From: Lysobacter_K sp038248955
GTDB lineage: Bacteria > Pseudomonadota > Gammaproteobacteria > Xanthomonadales > Xanthomonadaceae
Direction: 5' to 3'
NCBI GenBank assembly: GCA_038248955.1
Contig: JBBRWW010000001.1
Location: 12,662-76,661 of the forward strand
Length of the DNA: 64,000 nt
Positions within the stretch are counted from its first letter, which is position 1. Each line of letters opens with the position of its first letter. The notes beneath the pieces were generated by a model. That model had not been told where the DNA came from. It ran no database searches and saw only the letters and a program-made list of their open reading frames with translations. Shown here piece by piece: positions 43,493-51,576 of the stretch. The position numbers were made by a program, and so were the translations under genes.

Positions 43493-44805
43493 CCGCGCCG
43501 CATCAGCCAGTAGATCGGCAGGCCCGCCGACACCAGCACCGCGCCCCACAGCAGCGATTCACCGCCGATGCCGGCCAGCGCGTACAGGCTGTAGGCCAGC
43601 GCGGCCGCGGCGATCACGCGGCTGGCGCCACCGGTGCCACGCCACAGCCAGGCCGCGCTGCTGGCCACGTACGGCAGCAGCGTCGCGGCGGTCGACAGCA
43701 GGATCGAGAACGTGAACACCTGCACCAGCGAGTGGCTGAAGTTCGCGAGGACCAGCGCACTGGCCAACGCGCCGCTCACCAGTACGCCGACGATCGGCGT
43801 GCCATGCCGGTCGACCTTGGCGAACCCCGACGGAAACACGCCGTCGCGCGCTGCCGCCAGCGGCAACTGTGCGGAGATCAGCACCCAGCCGTTGAGCGCG
43901 CCCAGGGTCGACACCGCCGCGACCGCGGCCAGCGCGATCCCGGCCGCCGGCCCCCAAAGCAGTCGCGCGGCATCGGCCATGGGCGCCTGCGATTCCTTCA
44001 GCGTCTCGGCCGGGATCAGGCCGAGCACGGCGGTGCAGGCCAGGATCGTCGCGATCCCGGCGACCAGGGTGCCGACGATCGTTGCGCGCGGCACGGTGCG
44101 TTCAGCGTCGCGGATCGAGCCGGCCGGCACGGTCGCCGCCTCCAGCCCGAGGAACGCCCACAGCGTCAGCGCCACGGTCGCCTGCGCGACGGACGGCAGG
44201 CTGTCGGAGGTGGGATTGAACGGATGGAACTGCCGGGCCTCGACGAACCACAGCGCGATGCCGCCAAACAGCACCAGCGGCACCACCTTCAGCACCGTGG
44301 TCACGACCTGCATGCGCCCGGCCTCGCGCACGCCGGCGAGGTTGATCGCGCTGCACAGCCACAGCGCGGCCAGCGCGCAGCCGGCGGCGCGCAGCGGGGT
44401 GGACGTGGCGGCGGGGAAGATCGCGCCGATGCTGCCGGCGAAGGCGACCGCGATCGCCGCATTGGCACACCAGATCGAGGTCCAGTAGCTCCAAGCGACC
44501 ACGAAGCCCGGCAGTTCGCCGAACGCGTTGCGCGCGTATACGTAGGGCCCGCCCGTCTGTGGCCAGCGCGTGGACAGGCGCGCGAACGTCAGCGCCAGCA
44601 CGATGGCCCCGCACAGCGTGATGCCCCAGCCGATCAGGCTGGCGCCGCCGTACTGGGCAAGCGCCGCCGGCAACAGGAACACCCCCGAGCCGATCATGCT
44701 GCCGACCACCAGCGCAGTGGCCGACCAGAGCCCCAGCGGCCGCGCATCGGTGGCGGGGCTGTCGGGGTGGCTCATGCCGCCGGGGATCATGCCTTCGCGG
44801 ATCAT
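43489..44805 (-). CDS. APC-superfamily amino-acid permease
   Basis: A 438-residue transporter with about 12 helices, of the AdiC/YjeH-like branch. The first helix has VVGSMIGSGVFLLPAAL (the unwound GSG substrate motif). TFARLSTRWPQTGGPYVYARNAFGELPGF and LWAFLGLEAATVPAGSIRDAERTVPRA are family signatures. It could be an exchanger or uptake system for an amino acid or amine. The start ATG at 44805 overlaps the stop of the Rieske oxygenase (ATGA), so the two are translationally coupled and probably work on related compounds. In-frame ATGs at 44790 and 44775 are alternatives created partly by a 15-base duplication. Confidence 0.87.
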   Translation of the reverse strand: MIREGMIPGGMSHPDSPATDARPLGLWSATALVVGSMIGSGVFLLPAALAQYGGASLIGWGITLCGAIVLALTFARLSTRWPQTGGPYVYARNAFGELPGFVVAWSYWTSIWCANAAIAVAFAGSIGAIFPAATSTPLRAAGCALAALWLCSAINLAGVREAGRMQVVTTVLKVVPLVLFGGIALWFVEARQFHPFNPTSDSLPSVAQATVALTLWAFLGLEAATVPAGSIRDAERTVPRATIVGTLVAGIATILACTAVLGLIPAETLKESQAPMADAARLLWGPAAGIALAAVAAVSTLGALNGWVLISAQLPLAAARDGVFPSGFAKVDRHGTPIVGVLVSGALASALVLANFSHSLVQVFTFSILLSTAATLLPYVASSAAWLWRGTGGASRVIAAAALAYSLYALAGIGGESLLWGAVLVSAGLPIYWLMRRG

Positions 44806-44814
44806 GCCTTCGCG
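44785..44814. repeat. 15-base tandem duplication at the oxygenase-permease junction
   Basis: GATCATGCCTTCGCG is present twice head to tail (44785-44799 and 44800-44814). It covers the last codons and stop of the Rieske oxygenase gene and the start of the permease, so it determines the ATGA overlap and supplies two candidate start codons five codons apart. Confidence 0.9.
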
Positions 44815-45923
44815 CCGCGATAGGCGTCGCGCAACAGTTCGTGGAAGTGGTGCACGGCGTTTTCGCGCAGCGGGTTCAGGCGGCCGGGCTGGTAGGATCC
44901 CGAGGCCAGGCCGCGCTGCACGTCCTGGCAGATGGTGAGGTCCTCGAGCTGCACCTCGTCGCTGAAGGCCAGGTCGGCCTCGCGGCGGGCGCGGGCGTCG
45001 CCGGTCTCATCCACGGTGTAGTAGAAATCGAATTCGACACGGCAGCGGTCCACGCCAACGGGCACCACGCGGTTGGTCTGCAGGCGCCCGGGCAGGATGT
45101 TGAGCATCGTGCTCGGCCACAGCCAGTAGTACAGCGCATCGCCGTCGCCGTAGAGGCTGTCGCCCGGACTGTTGACGGCATTCACGAGCGGGCTCAACTG
45201 GTGGGAATGCCAGCGCGCGGTCTCGGTGATGTAGGTCCGGTAGTCCAGCAGCTGGTTGAGGCCCGGATGGATGTGCGGGACATGGTAGCCCTCGAGGTAG
45301 TTGTCGACGTAGACCTTCCAGTTGCAGGCGACGTCGTAGCCGACGCGTTGGTGGTGGCCGTAACGCGCAAGTCCGCGATCGGCGCCGAGGCGGGCGTCGA
45401 TGCCGGCGACGAACGTGTCGAAGTCCGGGGCCTGCGTCGCGTCCACCGCGGCAAACACGAGCCCCTGCCAGACGCGTACCACGAGCTGCGGCAGGCGCAC
45501 GTCGGCGACCTCGAAGTCCGCTGCGGTGGCCATCTCCGGCGCCGAGCGCAGCACGCCGTCCAGGCCGTAGTTCCAGCCGTGGTACCGGCAGCGCAGCGAT
45601 TTTGCCGCGAGGCCGTCACAGCTCGCGATCGGCCCGGCGCGGTGGCGGCAGACGTTGTGGAACACGCGGATTTCGCCGCTTGCGCCCTGGTCCTCGGCGC
45701 CGCGCACCGCGATCACCGGCAGGCCGGCGAAGTCCGCGACCACATGGTCGCCGGGGTCACGCAGCTGGCAGACGTGGGCCAGCAGCTGCCAGCCGCGGTC
45801 GAAGATCGCGCGGCGGTCGAGCGCCGGCATGCCCGGATCGCTATAGAACACGGCCGGCAAGGCGGTTGCATGGCTGGCGGGCTGCGAGGCCAGGTCAAGG
45901 TGGATTTCACTGGTATCGTTCAT
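44802..45923 (-). CDS. Rieske non-heme iron oxygenase, choline monooxygenase/GbcA-like
   Basis: A 373-residue oxygenase alpha subunit. The Rieske [2Fe-2S] ligands are C92-x-H94 and C112-x2-H115 (VCRHRAGP and RCRYHGWNYG). The mononuclear iron site is DNYLEGYHVPHIHPGL (H214, H219), with an acidic third ligand in QLEDLTICQDVQRGL (about 326-339). The C-terminal EDLTICQDVQRGLASGSYQPGR pattern is characteristic of the choline monooxygenase / glycine-betaine and proline-betaine demethylase group rather than aromatic dioxygenases; that is family knowledge, and the substrate here is inferred. A reductase partner is not in the window. It is coupled to the APC permease. The ATG at 45923 is preferred to 45953. 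Confidence 0.87.
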   Translation of the reverse strand: MNDTSEIHLDLASQPASHATALPAVFYSDPGMPALDRRAIFDRGWQLLAHVCQLRDPGDHVVADFAGLPVIAVRGAEDQGASGEIRVFHNVCRHRAGPIASCDGLAAKSLRCRYHGWNYGLDGVLRSAPEMATAADFEVADVRLPQLVVRVWQGLVFAAVDATQAPDFDTFVAGIDARLGADRGLARYGHHQRVGYDVACNWKVYVDNYLEGYHVPHIHPGLNQLLDYRTYITETARWHSHQLSPLVNAVNSPGDSLYGDGDALYYWLWPSTMLNILPGRLQTNRVVPVGVDRCRVEFDFYYTVDETGDARARREADLAFSDEVQLEDLTICQDVQRGLASGSYQPGRLNPLRENAVHHFHELLRDAYRGAKA

Positions 45924-45992
45924 GTCCGGAGTATGCGACAGGCGGGCAGCCACGCCGTGGCATCATGGTGGTTGTGATGTGGGGAGAAACCG

Positions 45993-46262
45993 ATGGATCC
46001 GATCAGTCTTGAAGATTTGGCGCTGCTCGACGTGCTGGAACGCATCGACCAGGCGCTTGCCCATGGCCCCAATGCCGCGCCGCTGCTCGAGCGCCTGGTT
46101 GAAGTCGGGCTGGTTGAAAAATCCGAGGGCGAACTGGTGCTCACGGATGCCGGCATCGAGCGCTGCAAATCGCTGCACCACCGGGTCGCGGCCGATTCCG
46201 AAGCCGAACAGGTGGTCATGGGACGGCAGAAGGCCGGCGAGGCGAATCCCGCCAAGTCCTAG
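45993..46262 (+). CDS. Small unknown protein, possible winged-helix-like
   Basis: An 89-residue protein, MDPISLEDLALLDVLERI at the start. The middle, LLERLVEVGLVEKSEGELVLTDAG, resembles the recognition-helix-plus-wing part of marR/winged-helix proteins (a short hydrophobic helix, then a VEKSEGELVLT hairpin), followed by a Lys/Arg and Glu tail. GGGGAGA precedes the ATG. It is divergent from the Rieske oxygenase (69-base gap), so it could regulate that unit, but this is a guess. A strong bidirectional terminator follows its stop by 30 bases. Confidence 0.65.
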   Translation: MDPISLEDLALLDVLERIDQALAHGPNAAPLLERLVEVGLVEKSEGELVLTDAGIERCKSLHHRVAADSEAEQVVMGRQKAGEANPAKS

Positions 46263-46292
46263 CCCCGGCGGCGGCCGTCGCGGCGGGCAACG

Positions 46293-46320
46293 AAAAAGGC
46301 CGGCTTTCGCCGGCCTTTTT
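46293..46320. terminator. Bidirectional terminator between convergent genes
   Basis: AAAAAGGCCGGC TTTC GCCGGCCTTTTT: a perfect 12-bp stem with a 4-base loop, flanked by A-run and T-run, so it can stop transcription both from the gene at 45993 and from the peptidase gene at 46344 (minus). Confidence 0.92.
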
Positions 46321-46343
46321 CCGGTCACTTTCCCGCGCGCCGG

Positions 46344-48374
46344 TCAGGACTTCGCGGGCACCGCCGGTTTCGGGTTCGCCGCGGGAGCAGGCGCTGTCGC
46401 CGGCGCTGCGGCCGTCGTCGTCGATGACTGCCAGCCGCAGCTCTTGCCCTCGTTCTGCTGCTTGAGCCAGGTCTGCAATGGCGCGAAGTATTCCAGCACC
46501 GCCGAGGCGTCCATCTTTTCGCCGCCGGTGAGTTCCTTCATGGTCTGCTGCCACGGCTGGCTGGCGCCCTTGCTCAGCATCGCCTGGAACTTCGCGCCGG
46601 CGGCCTTGTTGCCGTAGAAGCTGCATTCATACAGCGGGCCCTTGTAGCCGGCCGCGTCGCACAGCGACTTGTAGAACTGGAACTGCAGTACGTGCGACAG
46701 GAAGTAGCGCGTGTACGGCGTATTGGCTGGAACGTGGTACTTGGCGCCAGCATCGAAGAACTCCTCGCCGCGCGCGGTCACCGGCGCCACGCCCTGATAC
46801 TTCGCCTTGAGGTCCCACCACGCCTTGTTGTAATCGCCGGGCTTGATCGAACCGTCGAACACGCCCCAGCGCCAGCGGTCGATCATCAGGCCGAACGGCA
46901 GGAACGACACCTTCGCCAGCGCCATGCGCATCTGCGCGTTGATCAGCGCCTCGTTGCTTTGCTGCTGTTCGCCGACCAGACCGATCGACTGCAGGTACTT
47001 GGGCGTCATCGCCAGCACGATGGTGTCGCCGATCGCCTCGTGGAAGCCGTCATGCGCGCCCTGCTGGAACAGCGGTGGCAGCTTGTTGTAGGCCAGGTAG
47101 TAATAGACGTGGCCCAGCTCGTGGTAGATCGTCGTGAAGTCTTCCTCGTTGGGCTTGAGGCACATCTTGGTGCGCACGTCGCCAGCCATGTTCATGTCCC
47201 AGGCGCTGGCATGGCACACCACGTCGCGATCGCGCGGCTTGATGAACTGGGTGTTGGCCCAGTAGCTCTCGGGCAGCTTCTGCATGCCCAGCGAGGTATA
47301 GAAATCCTGCGCGCGCTCGGTCATGGCCTTTGCGCTGGCCAGTTGCGCGTCGTGCTCGATCTGCGCCAGCTCGCTGGAACTCGCGGAACCGGCATGCTTG
47401 GCCAGCTGCGCGGCATAGCCCTCCCGGTATTGCGCGTCCAGCGCACTGCTGATGTCGAGCTTGCCGGCGGTCTGGTACGGCGCCAGCACATCCCACAGGT
47501 TGCCCCAGTCCTGCTGCCACATGTTGCCCATCAGGTGCGCGGGCAGCATGCCGCCGGCGACGTGGCCCTTGTCGGCCCCGTATTTGGCGTCCAGGCGCGT
47601 GCCGGTGTAGCAATGCAACTGCTCGTAGAGCGGCTTGACCTGGCCCCAGAGGCGATCGGTTTCCGCGGCGATCTCCGCCGGCGTCATGTCGTAGCCCGAA
47701 CGCCACATCTCACCGGTATCGGCGAAGCCCAGGTCGGTCGCACCTTCGTTCACCAGTTCGACGAAGCGCACGTAATCCTTGCGCATCGGCGGCGCGATCG
47801 TGTGCCAGCCTTGCCATGCATCCAACTGCGCGTTGTAGTCGCGGCTGTTGCGCAGCACGTCCTCGAGGTCGCCGAGCTGGCGGCAGGTACGCGCATCGCC
47901 TTCGCCGGTGCACACCTTTCCGGAACCGTACATGCCTTCCATCTTGGCGGTGAGCCTGGTCAGCTCGGCCAGCTTGGCCGGATCCTTCGGCGGCGGCATC
48001 GAGGTGCCGAGCTTCAGCAGGCTGATGGAGCGGGCGGTGTCGGGCGACATCGGCTGGCCCTCGAACCCGCGGGCCTGGTCGATCCAGCTGTTGAGCTGGG
48101 TCAGATAGCGCTCGTTGCTCTTGGCCGACAGCAATTCGCTGTCGTTGTTGATGTAGGTCGCCGACAGCCATTGCGCGGCGGTCATCTCCGGATACATCGC
48201 GCGCATCTCGTCATTGACGCGGGCGATGAACTGATCGGCGGTTTCGCCGGCCGGTGCGGTCGCGTTCGCGGCGGAGGCGGGGGCGTCGGTTGGACTGGGC
48301 TCCTTCTTGCAGCCGGCCAGTCCGAGCACGGCGACGGTGATGCCAAGGGCAAGCAGGGCGCGTACGGGTTTCAT
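46344..48374 (-). CDS. M2-family peptidyl-dipeptidase (ACE-like), lipoprotein
   Basis: A 676-residue secreted zinc dipeptidyl-carboxypeptidase related to angiotensin-converting enzyme; it removes C-terminal dipeptides. Lipobox LAGC places the lipid anchor at Cys22. The zinc site is HELGH (418-422) with the third ligand Glu at about 446 in GFHEAIGD. FEGQPM, NMWQQDWGNLW, FYTSLGMQKLP and the C-terminal GVAPVTARGEEFFDAGAKYHVPAN segments are typical of the bacterial M2 branch. The last 40 residues are Ala/Pro/Thr-rich. It is common in Xanthomonadaceae. It is transcribed alone, ended by the terminator at 46293. Confidence 0.93.
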   Translation of the reverse strand: MKPVRALLALGITVAVLGLAGCKKEPSPTDAPASAANATAPAGETADQFIARVNDEMRAMYPEMTAAQWLSATYINNDSELLSAKSNERYLTQLNSWIDQARGFEGQPMSPDTARSISLLKLGTSMPPPKDPAKLAELTRLTAKMEGMYGSGKVCTGEGDARTCRQLGDLEDVLRNSRDYNAQLDAWQGWHTIAPPMRKDYVRFVELVNEGATDLGFADTGEMWRSGYDMTPAEIAAETDRLWGQVKPLYEQLHCYTGTRLDAKYGADKGHVAGGMLPAHLMGNMWQQDWGNLWDVLAPYQTAGKLDISSALDAQYREGYAAQLAKHAGSASSSELAQIEHDAQLASAKAMTERAQDFYTSLGMQKLPESYWANTQFIKPRDRDVVCHASAWDMNMAGDVRTKMCLKPNEEDFTTIYHELGHVYYYLAYNKLPPLFQQGAHDGFHEAIGDTIVLAMTPKYLQSIGLVGEQQQSNEALINAQMRMALAKVSFLPFGLMIDRWRWGVFDGSIKPGDYNKAWWDLKAKYQGVAPVTARGEEFFDAGAKYHVPANTPYTRYFLSHVLQFQFYKSLCDAAGYKGPLYECSFYGNKAAGAKFQAMLSKGASQPWQQTMKELTGGEKMDASAVLEYFAPLQTWLKQQNEGKSCGWQSSTTTAAAPATAPAPAANPKPAVPAKS

Positions 48375-48548
48375 GAATGAGCACTCCAGTGAAGACTCGC
48401 GCCGATGCGCGTGTTTGCAAACGTATCCCGCAGGCTAGGGGGACGGCGGGGTCCGTTGCAAGTCGGCTGGTGCCGAAACGCAGCCCGAGGCTGCGCCCTT
48501 GCACTAGCAGCGCGCGTATTTCCGAAGGGCAGCGCTGGTCGGCGGCAG

Positions 48549-49475
48549 TCAGGCGCGCCGTGCGCGAGCCTCGAATAGCCCATATGCCGCCAAGGCCAGC
48601 AGCAGCGGCCCGAGGTGGAACAGCGCGCGGTAAGTCAGCACCGCGGCGAGCACCTGGGGTGCCCCGAGTCGCGGACCCAGCATTGCGATGAATACCGCCT
48701 CCAGCACGCCCAGGTTGGCGGGCACGCGGATGGCGAGGTTGGCCAGCACACTCAGCAGCAGCACTCCGGCCACGGTGAGGAACGCAACGGTATCGGGCAG
48801 CAGCACGGCCAGGATCGTGGCAATGGCGAGCCACCCCAGCGAGGCGACGGCGACCTGGAGGACCGCGACCGGCAGCGATGGCAGGTCGATCACGTGCCCG
48901 CGCACGGAGAAGCTGCGGCGGCGCGACCATGCGCACAGCGCCAGGCCCGAGGCGACGATCGCCAGCATTCCTGCACCGACGATCCGCAGGGCGACCGCGG
49001 CCAAATCCCATGATGCCGGCACCGGCACGCGGCCGAAGGCGAAAGCCAGTCCGCCGAGCAACAGCACTCCCGACCAGTTGCTGGCGACGGCGAACACGGC
49101 GATGCGCGCGATGGTCGCCACGCCCAGTCCCGCCTGCGAGTACATCCGATAGCGCAATCCAAAGCCGCCGACCATCCCGCCCAGGTTGAGTACGAACGCG
49201 TAGCTGATGAATGCGATCGCGAACACCCGGCGCAACCGGAGCCGATGACCGGTGTACACGCGCGCCAGGACGTCGAACCCGCAGTAGCAGGCATACGCCA
49301 GCAGCGAGGCGAGGGCCGCCACGGCCAGGCGCGACGGCGGATAGCTGCCGATTGCCACGCCGACTTCACGCCACTGGATCCCCCGCGCGTAACGCACCAA
49401 CAGCATGGCCGCAAGCAGGCCGAAGCCGGCGAGCAGCACCCGACGTAGCCACGGCAGCCGGGTGTGCCAGTTCAC
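48549..49475 (-). CDS. YbhN-like LPG-synthase-type membrane protein
   Basis: A 308-residue polytopic protein of the YbhN / flippase-like (lysylphosphatidylglycerol synthase transmembrane) family with about 8 helices. YCGFDVLARVYTGHRLRLRR, FVLNLGGMVGGFGLRYRMYSQAGLG and RVPANLGVLEAVFIAML correspond to the conserved YbhN segments (Gly-rich GG-x-GLR and PxGLGxxE-type motifs). The substrate is unknown. It lies 148 bases downstream of a YbhP-like gene on the same strand. In E. coli these two flank clsB, which is absent between them here. Confidence 0.83.
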   Translation of the reverse strand: MNWHTRLPWLRRVLLAGFGLLAAMLLVRYARGIQWREVGVAIGSYPPSRLAVAALASLLAYACYCGFDVLARVYTGHRLRLRRVFAIAFISYAFVLNLGGMVGGFGLRYRMYSQAGLGVATIARIAVFAVASNWSGVLLLGGLAFAFGRVPVPASWDLAAVALRIVGAGMLAIVASGLALCAWSRRRSFSVRGHVIDLPSLPVAVLQVAVASLGWLAIATILAVLLPDTVAFLTVAGVLLLSVLANLAIRVPANLGVLEAVFIAMLGPRLGAPQVLAAVLTYRALFHLGPLLLALAAYGLFEARARRA

Positions 49476-49623
49476 CGGCGGGCGGCGTCGCGGCGCAGCG
49501 GATGGCGGAGCCCGCGTGCGCTGCCGCAGGAGGCGGCGGTGTCAGTCGCCGCGACCCTCTTCCGAGGCGTGCAGCACCCCGCCGGGTTTGCCCGAACCGG
49601 CGTAACCGCAGTGCGTAGCCGGT

Positions 49624-50364
49624 TCATGTCGTGAGCCGAACGCGCAGCGCGGCGTGGTCGGACAGGTGCGACCACGGCCGCCCCGAGAGTACTTGCGCCT
49701 CTTCGATCCGGGCATTGCGCACATAGATGCGATCCATTCGTAGCCACGGCCACCTCGCCGGAAACGTACGCGCCGGTCGACCGGTGGTGGCCACGAACGC
49801 CTCGTGCAGGTCGAAGCGCGCGAGGATGCGATCGGCGCGCAGCCGCCAGTCGTTGAAATCGCCGGCCACGACCAGCGGCGCATCGGCGGGGATGTCGCTG
49901 GCGATCATCCGGCACAGCGCCTCCAGTTGCTGCTGCCGGTGCGACTCGCGCAGGCCCAGGTGCACGCAAACGATCTCGAGCTGCGGGTGCTCGCCTGGCA
50001 CGTCGAGGCTGCACCGGAGCACGCCGCGCGGCTCGGCGCCGGCGACCGATACGTCGTGGTTGACGAACCGCGCGATCGGGTACTTCGACAGCACCGCATT
50101 GCCGAGGTGGCCGCCGGGAAAGGCCGCATTGCGTCCGTACGCATGTTGCGGCCACAAGGTGTCAGCGAGGATCTCGTAATGCGCAGCGTCGGGCCAGCCG
50201 GCATGGCGCCGCGAGTGCGGATCGTGGCCGCCCACTTCCTGCAGGCAGACGACCTCGGCCGACACGCTTGCGATGGCCAGGCGAAGCTCGTCAAGGATCG
50301 CGCGCCGATTCAGCGCGCTGAAGCCTTGGTGGATGTTCAACGTCAGCAGCGTGAAGGCGGCCAT
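49624..50364 (-). CDS. YbhP-like endonuclease/exonuclease/phosphatase family protein
   Basis: A 246-residue EEP-fold metal-dependent phosphoesterase. TLNIHQG at the N-terminus, the metal-binding Glu in VVCLQEVGG, HLGLRESHRQQQLEAL (catalytic His), GDFNDWR, and the terminal SHLSDHAALRV (SDH motif) are complete. The physiological substrate is unknown; the fold covers nucleases, sphingomyelinases and inositol phosphatases. The ATG at 50364 (MAAFTLLTLN) starts at the fold; the longer upstream frame is unsupported. Its YbhN-like neighbour suggests a membrane-lipid role, by analogy with the E. coli ybhP-clsB-ybhN cluster. Confidence 0.87.
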   Translation of the reverse strand: MAAFTLLTLNIHQGFSALNRRAILDELRLAIASVSAEVVCLQEVGGHDPHSRRHAGWPDAAHYEILADTLWPQHAYGRNAAFPGGHLGNAVLSKYPIARFVNHDVSVAGAEPRGVLRCSLDVPGEHPQLEIVCVHLGLRESHRQQQLEALCRMIASDIPADAPLVVAGDFNDWRLRADRILARFDLHEAFVATTGRPARTFPARWPWLRMDRIYVRNARIEEAQVLSGRPWSHLSDHAALRVRLTT

Positions 50365-50697
50365 GCAAGGGGGTCCTGGCGCGGCCGCGGATTGGCCGGT
50401 GCAGCGTGGTCGACTGTAGGCATCGCCTCGTGCAGGCGGTGTTGCCGGTGCCGTGGCGGATGCGTGGTGCACATGATGGCTGGGCAAAGGCCCACGATCG
50501 AAACCGTCGGCGGACCTTGCATCGGCGTGGCAGGCCAGCGCCCCATTTGCGGGTATCCGCCAGCCTCGCGCCAACGGACGACCCTATCGGTGGGAGTGGG
50601 CACATGTCCGGGAACCCCTGTCTGCTGTCCTTGCGACCCGTCCACCGTTCCGGCGAGTCGTCCGCCGATCTGGCGCGCCACGTCGCCGCCAGAAGCG
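50365..50697. other. 333-base gap without a recognisable gene
   Basis: It lies between the 3' end of the min-operon protein (50698) and the 5' end of the YbhP-like gene (50364). Open frames exist on both strands but have no start signal or recognisable protein. It presumably holds the promoter of the YbhP-like gene. I see no hairpin terminator. Confidence 0.5.
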
Positions 50698-51306
50698 CTA
50701 CCTCAGGGTACGCGTCGCCTCATCCACCAGCCCGAGTGCCGCCAGCCACTGCCACGACGACTGCGCGTCGTGATCGAAGTACGCCTGCGCCGATCCGAGC
50801 CGGAACGTGTAACCCCATTGATCCATGTCAGCCAGCACGCGTTGCCTGCCAACGCCGGGCAACGCGTCGCCGAGCAGCGCCTGTAGCACGCACACCGCAT
50901 CTTCCTCCTCGACCGAGTCGGTGGCGTCGGTGTGCACCCGCTCGCGACGTTCGGGCGGCAGCACGATCAGGTGCGCCGCCTCGTGCAGCAGCGAGTGCAC
51001 CGGCGTGTCGCCGCGGGCATGGACGCAGCTGCCGATCAGCCCGGCTTCGGCGTCGCCCCAGTAGCTGCCGGGAATCGGCTCGCCATCGGCGACCCGCCGC
51101 AACTCCAGTCCATAGCGGCGGAGCAGGGCGACGATGTCGGGGAAGGCAATATCGGCCAGGGTCAGCACGTAGTCGAATGGGTCGATCGTGGCCGGGCCGG
51201 TTGAAACGGCCGGACCAGCAAGACGCACCGCAGGGTGCCCGATGGGCGAGAGCCCACAGCGAGACGCCGAGGGCAACGCGTCCAAGGGCCGCTCCTGCGG
51301 TTGCAT
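50698..51306 (-). CDS. Conserved-looking protein with HEAAH zinc motif, end of min operon
   Basis: A 202-residue protein I cannot name. After a variable N-terminus (about 1-40) there is IDPFDYVLTLADIAFPDIVALLRRYGLELR, then GSYWGDAEAGLIG. The motif HSLLHEAAHLIVLPPE follows (HExxH at residues 108-112), and a cluster of Glu (133-135 in VEEEDAVCVLQ) lies 21-23 residues further, where gluzincin peptidases have their third zinc ligand. No signal peptide is visible, so it would be cytoplasmic. Its start lies 7 bases after the minE stop, so it reads as the last gene of the min operon. A peptidase activity is only suggested by the motif. Confidence 0.75.
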   Translation of the reverse strand: MQPQERPLDALPSASRCGLSPIGHPAVRLAGPAVSTGPATIDPFDYVLTLADIAFPDIVALLRRYGLELRRVADGEPIPGSYWGDAEAGLIGSCVHARGDTPVHSLLHEAAHLIVLPPERRERVHTDATDSVEEEDAVCVLQALLGDALPGVGRQRVLADMDQWGYTFRLGSAQAYFDHDAQSSWQWLAALGLVDEATRTLR

Positions 51307-51312
51307 TGGCGA

Positions 51313-51573
51313 TCAGGCCTGCGCCGCTGAATCCGGCAGCGCGACCGAAATGTCCAGCACCTTGTTGTCGCCGTCGCCGATCAGGTCCACTTTGACCGAC
51401 TCGGCGTCGACGTTGACGTATTTGCGGATCACCTCGAGCAGTTCCCGCTGAAGCATCGGCAGGTAGTCCGGGCCACCGCGGCCGGCGCGTTCGTGGGCGA
51501 CGATGATCCGCAGGCGATCCCTCGCGACGGAAGCGGTCTGCTTCTTGACCAGCAGGAAGTCGAACAGTCCCAT
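51313..51573 (-). CDS. minE: Cell division topological specificity factor MinE
   Basis: 86-residue partner of MinD that drives pole-to-pole oscillation and keeps MinC away from midcell. MGLFDFLLVKKQTASVARDRLRIIVAHERA contains the membrane-binding N-terminus and the anti-MinCD helix. PDYLPMLQRELLEVIRKYVNV and the DLIGDGDNKVLDISVALP strands form the topological domain. It begins 3 bases after the minD stop. Confidence 0.97.
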   Translation of the reverse strand: MGLFDFLLVKKQTASVARDRLRIIVAHERAGRGGPDYLPMLQRELLEVIRKYVNVDAESVKVDLIGDGDNKVLDISVALPDSAAQA

Positions 51574-51576
51574 GGC

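Noticed and set aside
45993..46262. Calling the small protein a MarR-family regulator
   Set aside because: Only a short wing-like hairpin and helix are suggestive; the protein is too short and lacks a dimerisation part. It is left as unknown.
49476..49623. Remnant of clsB between the YbhP-like and YbhN-like genes
   Set aside because: The 148 bases contain no HKD or GGxN motif in any frame; a short frame ending VLHASEEGRGD is not recognisable as a PLD C-terminus.
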